Source of the DNA: Ardenticatenaceae bacterium
Lineage (GTDB): Bacteria > Chloroflexota > Anaerolineae > Promineifilales > Promineifilaceae
Assembly (NCBI GenBank): GCA_020634455.1
Contig: JACKBQ010000002.1
Span: 1,674,001 to 1,738,000 of the forward strand
DNA length: 64,000 bases
Direction: 5' to 3'
Of this stretch, positions 8,014-17,310 are shown piece after piece. A model generated the notes under the pieces. It saw only the letters and a list, made by a program, of their open reading frames with translations, was not told the DNA's origin and made no database searches. A program made the translations under genes and the position numbers. Position 1 is the first letter of the stretch. The number at the start of each line of letters is the position of its first letter.

Positions 8014-9276
8014 TTAAAAGCGCGTTTCAGACCAGTCAATCATCCAGGCTGTTAACATATCCCCTTTTGGAACGTATGTTACCCCTTCGGGCACAATCAG
8101 GAGCGCATTGGCTTTGACAAGTGAGGTCATAATGTGTGAGCCTTGGTCGCCAGTAACGATGGCCTCGTACCCAGCCCTGGTTGAAGTGACGATTGCACGA
8201 ATGTAGCTCTCACGGCCGTTTGAATGAATCTCGTTTTGCAAAGTAACGCTTAGGGTGGGGCGGTCTAGCTGCGTATGACCAGCCATTTTGCGAATGGCAG
8301 CACGGGCAAAGCGCTCAAAGGAAACCATCGCGGAAACCGGGTTGCCGGGCAAACCAAGGTAAGGAATGCCGTGGTAGGTGCCGTAAGCCAATGGCTTGCC
8401 AGGACGCATACGGACCCGCCAAAAACCGACATTGCCTTCTGTTTCAAGTACGGCTTTTACTACATCGTACGCTCCCACGGAAACACCTGCCGAACTAATA
8501 AAGAGATCAACGTTGGCTTCTAGACCAGCCTGAAGCTTTTGGCGCACGGCCGTTTCCGTGTCCCCCGCAATGCCTAACTGAACAGGAATCGCACCCAGTG
8601 CCAAGACCTGGGCGGCTTGAGTGTAACCATTGCTGTTCCGTATTTTGCCAGCTTGTAGTGGCTGATCTATTTCCAGAAGCTCATCCCCAGTGGCTAAAAT
8701 TGCTACCCGGGGCCGCCGAACGACGGGAACCTGGTTGATACCCAATGAGGCCAAAACGCCCACTTCTTGTGGCCGCAAAATATGACCCTTCTCCAAAATG
8801 ACCTGTCCAGACTGGATATCTTCACCGGGGTGGCGAACGTAATCGCCTACTTTGACGGAACGGTTTACCTGAATTTGCTCAGGCAACGGCCGTTCCCGAT
8901 TGCGCCACGCCTCGTTGGTATCTTCCACGGGCACCACAGCGTCAGCTCCGGGAGGCACCGGTGCGCCCGTCATGATGCGTACGGCCGTTCCCCGTTCAAC
9001 TATCACATCCAGCACCGCTCCAGCCGCGACATCGCCCACCACACGCAAGGTAGCCGGGCTTTGCGGGCTGGCCTCAGCCAGGTCGGCGGCGATAAGCGCG
9101 TATCCATCCATAGACGAGTTGGCAAAAGGAGGCAAACTGTCGTGAGCCACCACATCTTGCGCCAACACGCGCCCCAAAGCATCTAGTAAAGGCACATTTT
9201 CGGCTGACAGCACAGAAACACCTGCCAAAACGGCCGTTAAGGCTTCTTGTACAGTTAAATATTCAGCTTCGCTCAT
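8014..9276 (-). CDS. moeA: Molybdopterin molybdenumtransferase MoeA
   Basis: The 420-aa MoeA inserts molybdate into adenylylated molybdopterin to give the molybdenum cofactor. Family motifs include PPFANSSMDGYAL near residues 49-61, AVRIMTGAPVPPGADAVVPVED near 97-118, LATGDELLE near 194, SSAGVSVGAYD near 261 and GLPGNPVSAMVSFERF near 312. Length is normal. It converges with the S1 gene. mogA lies separately at 27.1 kb, so the pathway genes are scattered. Confidence 0.95.
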   Translation of the reverse strand: MSEAEYLTVQEALTAVLAGVSVLSAENVPLLDALGRVLAQDVVAHDSLPPFANSSMDGYALIAADLAEASPQSPATLRVVGDVAAGAVLDVIVERGTAVRIMTGAPVPPGADAVVPVEDTNEAWRNRERPLPEQIQVNRSVKVGDYVRHPGEDIQSGQVILEKGHILRPQEVGVLASLGINQVPVVRRPRVAILATGDELLEIDQPLQAGKIRNSNGYTQAAQVLALGAIPVQLGIAGDTETAVRQKLQAGLEANVDLFISSAGVSVGAYDVVKAVLETEGNVGFWRVRMRPGKPLAYGTYHGIPYLGLPGNPVSAMVSFERFARAAIRKMAGHTQLDRPTLSVTLQNEIHSNGRESYIRAIVTSTRAGYEAIVTGDQGSHIMTSLVKANALLIVPEGVTYVPKGDMLTAWMIDWSETRF

Positions 9277-9302
9277 GGGGAATTCCAGATTAAAGTTGTT
9301 GA

Positions 9303-9908
9303 TTACGCTTCACTAGTAGCCAAACGGCCGTCCAATTCCAACAGTTCGGCAGCGCCTTGCATGGCAGTCAGCACATTTTGGATGTGGTCCCACAATTCCA
9401 AACTGCCCGCAAAACATTCTCGGCTAAAATCGGCCGTCACTTCGGTTACATGATCGCGATCCACACCAGCGGCAAAACGCCGATCTTTCCACTTCTTGCG
9501 AATAGATGAGAGTTTAACTTCCGCGATATTTTTGGACGGCCGTACCAACGTCGTAGCAATAATTAGCCCGGTAATTTCGTCACAGGCCAGCAACGCAAAA
9601 TCTATCGGTTTTTCACGATGAACGGCCGTACCCTCGGTGTAATGAGACAAAATCACACGAATAATCTCCTCATCCCAGCCCCGCTCCCGCAAAATTTTAG
9701 ACCCTTCAATCGGATGACGATCCAGGTCAGGATGAATCTCCCAATCAAAATCATGCAGCAAACCAACGGTTTCCCAGTAAGCCGCATCCGCGCCCAATTC
9801 ATTGGCGTACCAGCCCATTGCGGCACTAACGGCAAGCATGTGCCGCCGTAATCCCTCATCCTGTACAAATTCACAAACCAACGCCCAGGCATCCACACGA
9901 TTAGGCAT
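9303..9908 (-). CDS. HD-domain hydrolase, probable phosphohydrolase
   Basis: The chosen start gives 201 aa. The HD signature is visible as AAMGW (first His replaced), then GLLHDFDWE and HPIEGSKIL, followed by a further helix ILSHYTEGT and the Asp-containing LACDEITGL. HD proteins are metal-dependent phosphohydrolases acting on nucleotides; the substrate is unknown. The longer frame to 9989 would overlap ricT by 89 nt. GAGGAGG at the end of ricT precedes ATGs at 9917 and 9908, and 9908 was chosen. The gene overlaps the ricT stop and is translationally coupled to it. Confidence 0.75.
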   Translation of the reverse strand: MPNRVDAWALVCEFVQDEGLRRHMLAVSAAMGWYANELGADAAYWETVGLLHDFDWEIHPDLDRHPIEGSKILRERGWDEEIIRVILSHYTEGTAVHREKPIDFALLACDEITGLIIATTLVRPSKNIAEVKLSSIRKKWKDRRFAAGVDRDHVTEVTADFSRECFAGSLELWDHIQNVLTAMQGAAELLELDGRLATSEA

Positions 9909-10860
9909 CTGTGTCATCATCCTCCTCGTCAGCTTCTGGTTCATCAGAACGGCCGCGTTTTGCGCCACAATCACAGCCCCCACCCTCATGTTTGGAGCAG
10001 CCAGCCTCGGCCTTCTTCTTCAAGGCTTCAAGTTCTTCCAACGGTTCCAATTCGTGCCGGAACACCTCAAAATATTCGCCTTCTACCTGCACCAATACCG
10101 AATCGCGCAGCACGCGCACGTCACGGACTTTGCCTTCGCCATGCGGCGTTCCGACCCGCTTCCCCGCTTTAGGCAATGTTTTACGCGCGGCTACGTACTG
10201 CTCATACTCATACACCAGGCAGCAACGTAAACGGCCGCACATGCCCGTAATCTCCTGCGGGCTGAGTGAAATGCCCTGAGCCTTCGCCATCCGTATCGAA
10301 ATTGGGCTAAATTCCGTTAAAAATGTGGAACAACAGCGGGGAGAACCGCAAGCCCCATAACCACCCATAATTTTAGCCACATCACGCGGCCCAATCAGGC
10401 GCATTTCAATTTTTGTGCGGAACTGTTTGCCCAAAATTTGCTGTAACCGGTTCACATCCAGCTTTTTGTTTTCCGTTGTGTAATGGAACGTCAGCCAGGA
10501 GCCATCGAAGCTGTACTCTGCTTTCACAAATTTGGCGTCCCGAATTTTGAGAGAGGCGGCTTTTTCCCGGCAGCTGATGAGTGCATCCAGCTCCTTGGTT
10601 TCCCAGACCTGCTTCATGACCATGTCGCGCGGGTTTGCCTTGCGCTCAATGGTGCGAATACCGCGCTGGTTATGGACTTCTTCCGGGGAAATGTAGCTGA
10701 TGATTTGCCCCAACTGCCGCCCGCGCTTGGTTTCCACGATGACGTAATCACCCGGTTCAACATCGTTATGCTGACGGCCGAGCTTAAAATGATACAGCTT
10801 CCCTAACTTTTGAAAGCGAACCCCCACAACCGATGTGCGTTCTGCTGCCACAAATGTCAT
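9901..10860 (-). CDS. ricT: PSP1/RicT family protein
   Basis: The 319-aa protein matches RicT (YaaT). It has the N-terminal PSP1 region (about 10-120) and two Cys clusters, CGSPRCCSTF and CGRLRCC (near 172-220). In Bacillus these belong to the Ric complex, which binds 4Fe-4S clusters and supports RNase Y-dependent mRNA maturation. The C-terminus is acidic, with an extra Cys-rich stretch (CSKHEGGGCDCG) that could bind metal. GGAG precedes the ATG. It is coupled to the HD hydrolase downstream. RicA/RicF partners are not in the window. Confidence 0.88.
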   Translation of the reverse strand: MTFVAAERTSVVGVRFQKLGKLYHFKLGRQHNDVEPGDYVIVETKRGRQLGQIISYISPEEVHNQRGIRTIERKANPRDMVMKQVWETKELDALISCREKAASLKIRDAKFVKAEYSFDGSWLTFHYTTENKKLDVNRLQQILGKQFRTKIEMRLIGPRDVAKIMGGYGACGSPRCCSTFLTEFSPISIRMAKAQGISLSPQEITGMCGRLRCCLVYEYEQYVAARKTLPKAGKRVGTPHGEGKVRDVRVLRDSVLVQVEGEYFEVFRHELEPLEELEALKKKAEAGCSKHEGGGCDCGAKRGRSDEPEADEEDDDTDA

Positions 10861-10991
10861 TTGTTCGTTAACTCCGCAAAAAGTAGTTTTCTTCCAATAC
10901 TTTGAGCATCGCCGCTAATAATCTACGCAGCGGTGTATTTGGTTAGATTGGCTTATGTTACCATAACACGGCCGTTTCTTACCAATTTCTC

Positions 10992-11024
10992 AATAAAAAA
11001 GCCAGCTCCCAGTGGGGCTGGCTT
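10992..11024 (-). terminator. Rho-independent terminator of the nuo-mrp operon
   Basis: On the minus strand AAGCCAGCCCC pairs with GGAGCTGGCTT and is followed by TTTTATT. It lies 24 nt after the mrp stop codon. Confidence 0.85.
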
Positions 11025-11047
11025 CTATCGGTTTTTAATTTTGTTGC

Positions 11048-12124
11048 CTAGCCGATCATTTCAATCGGGATAAAGTTTGTCGCTTTTTGCAGCGTCAGCA
11101 CACTGATTCGCGCGGCCACTTTTTGGGCAATTTCCGCAATGGCATTAGCCGCTGGCGAATCCGGGAACGCCACCACGATGGGTTGTCCACTATCACCACC
11201 CATCCGCACATTGGCGTCCATCGGCACGCTGCCCAAATACTCAGAATTGTAATCAGCGGCCAATTTTGCGCCTGCACCAGTGCCAAAGAATTCACCACTC
11301 ATGTTTTCAACCACGCCCAAAATCGGCACGTCCAGTTTCTCGAACATCTTCAAGCCACGCAGCGCATCAGAAGCCGCCACCTGCATTGGCTGAGTCACCA
11401 CGACGGTACCAGACAGTGGCAACACCTGCGCTAGCGTCAACTGAGCATCGCTGGTGCCGGGTGGCAAATCAATGATGAGGTAATCCAGTTCGCCCCATTC
11501 CACATCCGTCAACAGCTGGGTGATAGCGCTGTGCAGCATGGGGCCACGCCAAATCAGCGGCTGGTCCGGCTGTACCAAGAATGCCATAGAGATAAATTTG
11601 ACACCGAAATTTTCCGCAGGCACCATTTTACGATTGCGCGGCGGCGGCATTTGGGCCACGCCCATCATCATCGGCACGTTTGGCCCCAGAATATCAGCAT
11701 CTAACAAGCCAACGCTGGCCCCGGTTTTGGCCAGCGCAATCGCCAGGTTTACGGCGACGGTGGATTTGCCCACGCCACCTTTACCGCTGGAAACAGCGAT
11801 GGTGTTGCGGAAGGATTGGCCGAGCTGATCTTTAATCCGCCGATCGGCCGGCACATTGGCATCCCAATTGATACTGATTTTGCCGATACCAGCTACGCTA
11901 GCCAGGGCAGCGCGAGAATCTGCTTCCATTTTGCCTTTGAGAGGGCAAGCGGGGGTGGTGAGCATGATGGTGAAGCTGACATCATTGCCCTGAATTTGCA
12001 GGTTGCGAATCATGTTGAGTGAAACGAGGTCACGATGCAGTTCGGGTTCGATTACGTTGGCAAGGGCGGCCATTACGGCCGTTTCTGTAACCCCTCCATT
12101 CACCTGCTCTTTACGATTAAACAT
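11048..12124 (-). CDS. mrp: Mrp/ApbC family Fe-S cluster carrier ATPase
   Basis: The 358-aa protein has an N-terminal MIP18/DUF59 domain (about 13-85, with TTPACPLK) and a deviant Walker A SSGKGGVGKST near 111-121 of the MinD/Mrp type. LLDADILGPN and the IDLPPGTSDAQL region follow. These proteins carry and transfer 4Fe-4S clusters. The usual C-terminal CxxC pair of the ApbC core is not evident: the segment reads VENMSGEFFGTG. AAGGAG precedes the ATG. It is last in the iscX-nuoB-CD-I cluster. The eukaryotic relative Ind1/NUBPL is a complex I assembly factor, so the same job is plausible here. Confidence 0.9.
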   Translation of the reverse strand: MFNRKEQVNGGVTETAVMAALANVIEPELHRDLVSLNMIRNLQIQGNDVSFTIMLTTPACPLKGKMEADSRAALASVAGIGKISINWDANVPADRRIKDQLGQSFRNTIAVSSGKGGVGKSTVAVNLAIALAKTGASVGLLDADILGPNVPMMMGVAQMPPPRNRKMVPAENFGVKFISMAFLVQPDQPLIWRGPMLHSAITQLLTDVEWGELDYLIIDLPPGTSDAQLTLAQVLPLSGTVVVTQPMQVAASDALRGLKMFEKLDVPILGVVENMSGEFFGTGAGAKLAADYNSEYLGSVPMDANVRMGGDSGQPIVVAFPDSPAANAIAEIAQKVAARISVLTLQKATNFIPIEMIG

Positions 12125-12285
12125 AGTTGCTCCTTAAAGAAAGATTGCGTACCCCACCAAAATTCGATGAAATACGCAATACTCAAAACACATTTATACG
12201 GACAAGATTTCAAAAGACTTCCAAAAAAAATTGTAAGTCACCAGAGGTAACGGAGACTTTTGCCATCTGGGTTGCGTTACATGAT

Positions 12286-12981
12286 TTAATAATATTCCCC
12301 GCGATAGAAAAGCTGCTTGGTATTTTCTTCCGACAGCTTGGGGGCAGTGGACATATCCGCATCGCGGCCATGCTCTTTCTTCCACGCCTTCAGGTCATCC
12401 ACATGGGTACGAATGGCGGCTTCGGCTGCTGCTTTTTGCGGGGCAATCTCGCGCCAGTAGCTAATCGGTTTGCTTAGCCGTTCTTTGTCGTGAATGTGGG
12501 CCGTAGTGCGGTCGTAGCTGGCCAATTCATAATCATGGTCCAGCTTGATGGCGTCGAATGGGCAGAACTCCATGCAAAAGCCACAGTTCATACAAATATC
12601 AATATCAATGAAAAACTGGTTGGGTTCTGGTTTAGGACGGCCGTTTGGCTGCACACCACGTTCAATCCAGATACATTGGGGCGGACACACCTTGGCACAA
12701 ATACCACAAGAAGTACACCAATCTTTGCCCCATTTTTGTCCTGGCGGCGGTTCATCTGTCACCAAAAAGGGCACAAAACGAAAACGTTCTGGCACAGGCA
12801 GTTTTTCTTCTGGGTAGAAGACTGTTTTCACGCCTTTACCCTTCAACCCTTGCCGAACTTTTAATGCTTCTTCATTATAATAGCGGCCACCACGTGCAGC
12901 CCAAAAAATATCGTCCAGGTAGGAATCCACGAAATGCTTCATCGTGATTGCCATCCCTTTCAAAATACCAAGTCCGTACAT
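12286..12981 (-). CDS. nuoI: NADH-quinone oxidoreductase subunit I (two 4Fe-4S clusters)
   Basis: The 231-aa protein has two ferredoxin motifs, CTSCGICAKVCPP near 89-101 and CMNCGFCMEFCPF near 131-143. These bind the N6a/N6b clusters that pass electrons toward NuoB in the peripheral arm of complex I. The longer C-terminal tail (about 60 residues after the second motif) is charged and not assigned. GAGGAG precedes the ATG. It lies between nuoCD and mrp. Confidence 0.93.
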   Translation of the reverse strand: MYGLGILKGMAITMKHFVDSYLDDIFWAARGGRYYNEEALKVRQGLKGKGVKTVFYPEEKLPVPERFRFVPFLVTDEPPPGQKWGKDWCTSCGICAKVCPPQCIWIERGVQPNGRPKPEPNQFFIDIDICMNCGFCMEFCPFDAIKLDHDYELASYDRTTAHIHDKERLSKPISYWREIAPQKAAAEAAIRTHVDDLKAWKKEHGRDADMSTAPKLSEENTKQLFYRGEYY

Positions 12982-13075
12982 AGCTTCTCCTCAATAATTG
13001 GCCATAGAGGTTTCAGAGAATTTAGAGAATTAGTATCACTCTTTTGCCTCGGTGGTCTCTGTGGCAATTCAGGAA

Positions 13076-14896
13076 TTATCGGTCTACTTCACCCAAAACG
13101 ATGTCAATACTGCCCAAAATCGCTACGATGTCGGCCACTTTGTGCCCTTCACACATCTTACCCAGCGGGGTCAGGTTGATGAAGGATGGAGCGCGTACGT
13201 GGTAGCGATCCGGGTTCGATTCGCGGCGGCGGGTGGTTATGTAATAACCTAGCTCACCTTTGGGGTTTTCCACACGGCCGTATGATTCGCCAGCGCTGGG
13301 CATACGAAGTGCATACTGTGGCTTACCATCCACAATAGGAGCGCCCTTTGTCGCCTTAATGTGCGGCAGCACCTGCTCCAAAATACGCAAGCTCTGGCGC
13401 ATTTCATCCATCCGAATCAAATACCGATCGTAAATGTCGCCGTTGTACCGCACCGGAATATCAAAATCCAGGCTCTTATAGTAAGAATACGGTTCCGCCC
13501 GACGCACATCATATTGCACGCCGCTAGCCCGCAAAACAGGGCCAGCTGTGCTGTAAGCAATTGCATCTTCGCGCGACAAAATCCCAACGCCAATGCTGCG
13601 CGCCCGCACGATTTCATTGTTCGTCATCAAACCATCACCCTGGTCTAAAATGGCCGGGAGATGCTCGTAAACCAACTCTTCCAGGAAGCTCATTGTTTCC
13701 TGCTCACGCACGTAGTCAGGCAAATCGTAGGCCAAACCGCCAAAGCGCATGTAGTTACACATCATGCGAGAGCCAGAGGCTGCTTCAAAGAAGTCCAAAA
13801 TCAGCTCGCGTTCCAGGTAGAAGTAGAGCATCGGTGTTTGCAACGCGCCCAAGTCATTGAGCAAGAAGCCCAAAGCCCATAAATGGTTACAAATCCGGGT
13901 CAATTCCACCATAAGGATGCGAATCCATTCAGCCCGTTCTGGTACTTGTGAGCCCATCAATTTTTCCACGGCTAAAACGTAGCCATGATTGTTACTCATG
14001 GAGCTAAGGTAATCGAGCCGATCGGTGTAGGGAATGTTCCCCATGAAGGTATTGCGCTCACCAATTTTTTCATGGTTTCGGTGCAAGTAGCCCATCACCG
14101 GCTTGAGGTCTAACACGGTTTCACCATCCAGGGTGACAACCATGCGGAACACACCGTGAGTTGAGGGATGTTGCGGCCCCATGTTTACGGTGAGCTTATC
14201 GGTTTTCATGCCCGATTGTGCGTCGCGAGTGTAGGTGATGCCGGTGTACATATCGGTTTCGACATCATACTCATCACCAGTTGGAAGCCACCCTGCCGGG
14301 TATTGTACGTTTTTGCCATAGGTGGTTTTTTCTTCCGCACGGAATACCTCACCACCGGGCCAACGGCTGCCAAATGGTTTGTGATCTTCTTCGTAAAAGA
14401 CCTCTTTCCAATCTTTACGGAGTGGGTGCCCCGCGAAGCCATCCCAGGTAAGGATACGCCGCAGATCATGATGGCCATCGAAGCGAATGCCTAGCAAATC
14501 CCAGGCCTCGCGCTCTTGAAAGTCAGCACCGGGCCAAACTGGGGTCAGAGACGGCACAGCGGGATCGTCGCGGTCAACCTGAACATGCAAAACCAGACCG
14601 CTACCGCCCTGGTCTATGCTGTAGGTGTGGTACACCACTTCCATTTTGTTGTCGTTGATTTGGTCTACGCCGGTAACGCTACTTAGGTAATCAAAACCAA
14701 TGTCGTCGCGGAGGGCGGTGGCTACTTCTACCAGCTTATCGGCAGAAACCATCAGGCCGCTGTAGCCATCGCGGGGGTCATCGGTCACAGCGTCGGGGAA
14801 GCGTTCTTTTAAGAGGGCGGCGGCGCGTTCTACGGGGTTTTGGTTTACGGCCGTTCCATCATCTTGTGGTTGGTCATCGAGAATCATTTCACTCAT
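13076..14896 (-). CDS. nuoCD: NADH-quinone oxidoreductase subunit C/D fusion
   Basis: The 606-aa fusion has NuoC (30-kDa) at about 20-190, with the DWPGADFQEREAWDLLGIRFDGH-type region split here as FQEREAWDLLGIRF and HPLRKDWK. NuoD (49-kDa) runs from about 210 with MGPQHPSTHG, then GYLHRNHEKIGE and the conserved C-terminus DIVLGEVDR. NuoD helps form the quinone site with NuoB. A C/D fusion is known from several bacteria. AAGGA precedes the ATG. No nuoA, E-H or J-N genes are in the window. Confidence 0.94.
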   Translation of the reverse strand: MSEMILDDQPQDDGTAVNQNPVERAAALLKERFPDAVTDDPRDGYSGLMVSADKLVEVATALRDDIGFDYLSSVTGVDQINDNKMEVVYHTYSIDQGGSGLVLHVQVDRDDPAVPSLTPVWPGADFQEREAWDLLGIRFDGHHDLRRILTWDGFAGHPLRKDWKEVFYEEDHKPFGSRWPGGEVFRAEEKTTYGKNVQYPAGWLPTGDEYDVETDMYTGITYTRDAQSGMKTDKLTVNMGPQHPSTHGVFRMVVTLDGETVLDLKPVMGYLHRNHEKIGERNTFMGNIPYTDRLDYLSSMSNNHGYVLAVEKLMGSQVPERAEWIRILMVELTRICNHLWALGFLLNDLGALQTPMLYFYLERELILDFFEAASGSRMMCNYMRFGGLAYDLPDYVREQETMSFLEELVYEHLPAILDQGDGLMTNNEIVRARSIGVGILSREDAIAYSTAGPVLRASGVQYDVRRAEPYSYYKSLDFDIPVRYNGDIYDRYLIRMDEMRQSLRILEQVLPHIKATKGAPIVDGKPQYALRMPSAGESYGRVENPKGELGYYITTRRRESNPDRYHVRAPSFINLTPLGKMCEGHKVADIVAILGSIDIVLGEVDR

Positions 14897-14928
14897 GGGA
14901 AATCCTTCTAAACGGTTGGCGGCCTGAA

Positions 14929-15612
14929 TTATACGGCCGTTTCTGCTTCGGGTTCTGTGGTGGCAGCCTCTTTCGCTTTAGCCGCCTCCGCTTTGATCAG
15001 GTTCAACTGGCGCAAATCCACCAAATCGGGACCAAGCACCGGTACGGGAACCAAATCAGTCGTGGGATCATTTTTGCGATACCAGGGCACGGTCGCTATA
15101 GATTGCTGATCAATTTTTTCTTGCAGGGCAATGAGACCATTGATAAGCGCTTGAGGCGTAGGCGGGCAACCAGGTACATACACATCTACCGGAAGGAATT
15201 TGTCAATACCATCCACAACATTGTACCCCTCTTTAAAAGGGCCACCGCCAGAAGCGCAAGCCCCCATGCTGAGCACGTAGCGCGGTTCGGGCATCTGGTT
15301 GTACAGGCGCACAATGGTAGGCACCATTTTCTTGGTAACGGTGCCAGAAATGATCATCAAGTCCGACTGGCGCGGCGTGGCACGGAAAACTTCCATACCA
15401 AAACGAGCCAAATCATATCGGCTGGCCGCTGTACAAATCATTTCGATGGCACAGCAAGCCAGACCAAAAACCATCGGCCAAACGGAATTACGCCGACCCC
15501 AGTTGTAGACGGGGTCCAGCAATTTGGCGATGTTGGTGATTACGACGTTGTTACTGAGCTCATCAGGCACAACAATTTCAGGTGATCCAGCGGCTGAGTT
15601 ATCAGCTGTCAT
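14929..15612 (-). CDS. nuoB: NADH-quinone oxidoreductase subunit B (N2 cluster)
   Basis: The 227-aa NuoB carries the N2 cluster ligands: the tandem Cys pair in GLACCAIEM, then GACASGGG and VPGCPPTP. N2 is the last cluster before quinone. The C-terminal ~45 residues are Ala/Glu/Lys-rich and probably flexible. The start overlaps the iscX stop by 4 nt (ATGA), and GAGGAGG lies within iscX, so the two are translationally coupled. Confidence 0.95.
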   Translation of the reverse strand: MTADNSAAGSPEIVVPDELSNNVVITNIAKLLDPVYNWGRRNSVWPMVFGLACCAIEMICTAASRYDLARFGMEVFRATPRQSDLMIISGTVTKKMVPTIVRLYNQMPEPRYVLSMGACASGGGPFKEGYNVVDGIDKFLPVDVYVPGCPPTPQALINGLIALQEKIDQQSIATVPWYRKNDPTTDLVPVPVLGPDLVDLRQLNLIKAEAAKAKEAATTEPEAETAV

Positions 15613-15830
15613 AGATTGGTTGCCTCCTCATACCAGACGGTTTGAATATCCAGCAAAATACGCTCGGTTACCATTGTGGGGTCATCATCGAAGCCAGGCA
15701 GCGATTCGATAAGTTCGGCTAGTTCTTGCAAACCAACATCCTCAGGGTTTTGCTCTGGGTAATGGGCCATAAGCGCCACAGTAATGGCATAAGTTGATTC
15801 CCAATACAGCTGAAGCGGTTGTTGCGTCAC
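15609..15830 (-). CDS. iscX: IscX-like Fe-S assembly protein
   Basis: The 73-aa acidic protein matches the IscX (YfhJ) family pattern: LYWESTYAITVALMAHYP near the start, then the acidic loop FDDDP and a C-terminal ILLDIQTVWYEEA. IscX binds the cysteine desulfurase IscS and iron and modulates cluster assembly. A GTG start is used. It is the first gene of the cluster and overlaps nuoB. Its usual location is at the end of an isc operon; finding it in front of nuoB is unusual. The family match is by eye. Confidence 0.75.
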   Translation of the reverse strand: MTQQPLQLYWESTYAITVALMAHYPEQNPEDVGLQELAELIESLPGFDDDPTMVTERILLDIQTVWYEEATNL

Positions 15831-16041
15831 CGGGTAGTTACCTGTCTGGCGATTTTGCTCACCCTAATTACAGGGATATTTTCCGTTTTAAAGTAAAAAC
15901 ATGATTGGTGTTTATTTTCTTCCCAACTTCTGTCTTTATTTTACCAAATTCAAGTATATTACAATGTCATTTTTGGGGCGAGTTAATTTATGACATTTTT
16001 CACAATTAGTGTATCTTTGGCGAGGTAAGTTGTCAAAAATC

Positions 16042-17199
16042 ATGTTGCAAATTCACCTCATTTCTCCCTACCATGGCGGCAGCCACAAAGCCTGGGCTGA
16101 AGGCTGGCAAAAAAGTAGCCAACACAGCGTTACGCTGCATACTTTACCAGACCGTTTTTGGAAATGGCGTATGCATGGCGGGGCAATCACGTTGGCCCGC
16201 CGCTTTTTGGCACAAACTGCACAGCCAGATTTGCTAATCGCCACCGATATGCTGGATTTGACAACGTTTTTAGCGCTGACCCGACAAAACACCGGACAAA
16301 TTCCCACGGCCGTTTACATGCATGAAAATCAGCTCACCTATCCACTGCCGCAAGACGGCCGTACCGGTCCCATGCGCCGCCAGTTGGGTGAACGCGATCG
16401 GCATTACGCTTTCATTAATGTCGCGTCTATGCTGGCCGCTGATCAGGTTTTCTTTAATTCACGCTACCACCTGGAAAGTTTTTTCACCGCCCTGCCTAAC
16501 TTTCTTAGACATTTTCCTGAATACAATGAGCTAAATGCCGTTGCCAGGCTACGCAAAAAAAGCACGGTGCTACCCGTAGGCATAGACTTTGATCGCTTGT
16601 CACAGGAAAACGAACTCCAAAAGCCAAATCGAACACCGCTGATTTTATGGAACCAACGCTGGGAGTACGACAAAAATCCCAAAGCGTTTTTTGCCGCGCT
16701 TTACGCCGCCGCCGAGGCGGGACGGCCGTTTGAGGTAGCGCTTTGTGGGCAGCAGTATGGCAAACGGCCGTCCATCTTCAACAAGGCAGTCAAAAAATTG
16801 GGCGACAGAATTGTGCATGTAGGCCACGCCGATCTACCCACCTACCGCCGGCTGCTGTGGCAAGCCGACATCACAATTTCCACTGCACACCATGAATTTT
16901 TTGGCATCAGCATTTTGGAAGCGATTGGGTGCCACACCTTCCCGCTGCTGCCCAACCGCTTGAGCTACCCGGAACTGCTGCCAGACCTCTACCATGAAGC
17001 GTGTCTCTATCAATCTGAAGAAGAATTAGCGGCAAAACTGGTTTGGGCGTTAACCAATCAGGAGCAGGTGCAGGAAATTGGGCAGGCTTTGGCAACGGCC
17101 GTTTCCGCCTACTCTTGGCAGCACATCAGCCCCGTGTACGATAAAGCAATGCAAAAACTGCACCAATCATCCGTAGCACACACAAGTGAAAACCCATAA
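16042..17199 (+). CDS. tRNA-queuosine alpha-mannosyltransferase-like glycosyltransferase (GTDC1/DUF3524)
   Basis: The 385-aa GT-B protein begins MLQIHLISPYHGGSHKAW. It has the family landmarks YMHENQLTYPLP near 103, LILWNQRWEYDKNP near 206 and AHHEFFGISILEAIG near 281, which are characteristic of the DUF3524/GTDC1 group. The human member mannosylates queuosine in tRNA-Asp. Bacterial members are less studied and the substrate here is inferred. A GTG at 16009 would add 11 residues; the ATG at 16042 was chosen because the domain begins there. No clear Shine-Dalgarno is next to it. Confidence 0.8.
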   Translation: MLQIHLISPYHGGSHKAWAEGWQKSSQHSVTLHTLPDRFWKWRMHGGAITLARRFLAQTAQPDLLIATDMLDLTTFLALTRQNTGQIPTAVYMHENQLTYPLPQDGRTGPMRRQLGERDRHYAFINVASMLAADQVFFNSRYHLESFFTALPNFLRHFPEYNELNAVARLRKKSTVLPVGIDFDRLSQENELQKPNRTPLILWNQRWEYDKNPKAFFAALYAAAEAGRPFEVALCGQQYGKRPSIFNKAVKKLGDRIVHVGHADLPTYRRLLWQADITISTAHHEFFGISILEAIGCHTFPLLPNRLSYPELLPDLYHEACLYQSEEELAAKLVWALTNQEQVQEIGQALATAVSAYSWQHISPVYDKAMQKLHQSSVAHTSENP

Positions 17200-17310
17200 A
17201 ATCTGTTTGGCACAATGTCCCGTTTAGGGTATCGTTTTCATCAGCAAACGAACACGCACAGACGCCAAGCAACACTGAATTCATACACAACCTTTTGGGA
17301 GAAAGTATTC

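Noticed and set aside
9909..9989. Longer N-terminus of the HD hydrolase
   Set aside because: It would overlap ricT by 89 nt and adds residues with no domain match; GAGGAGG at the end of ricT supports the ATG at 9908 (or 9917).
15831..16041. tRNA or other RNA gene in AT-rich gaps
   Set aside because: No cloverleaf, TTCGANTC-like box or CCA end was found here or in other gaps of the window.
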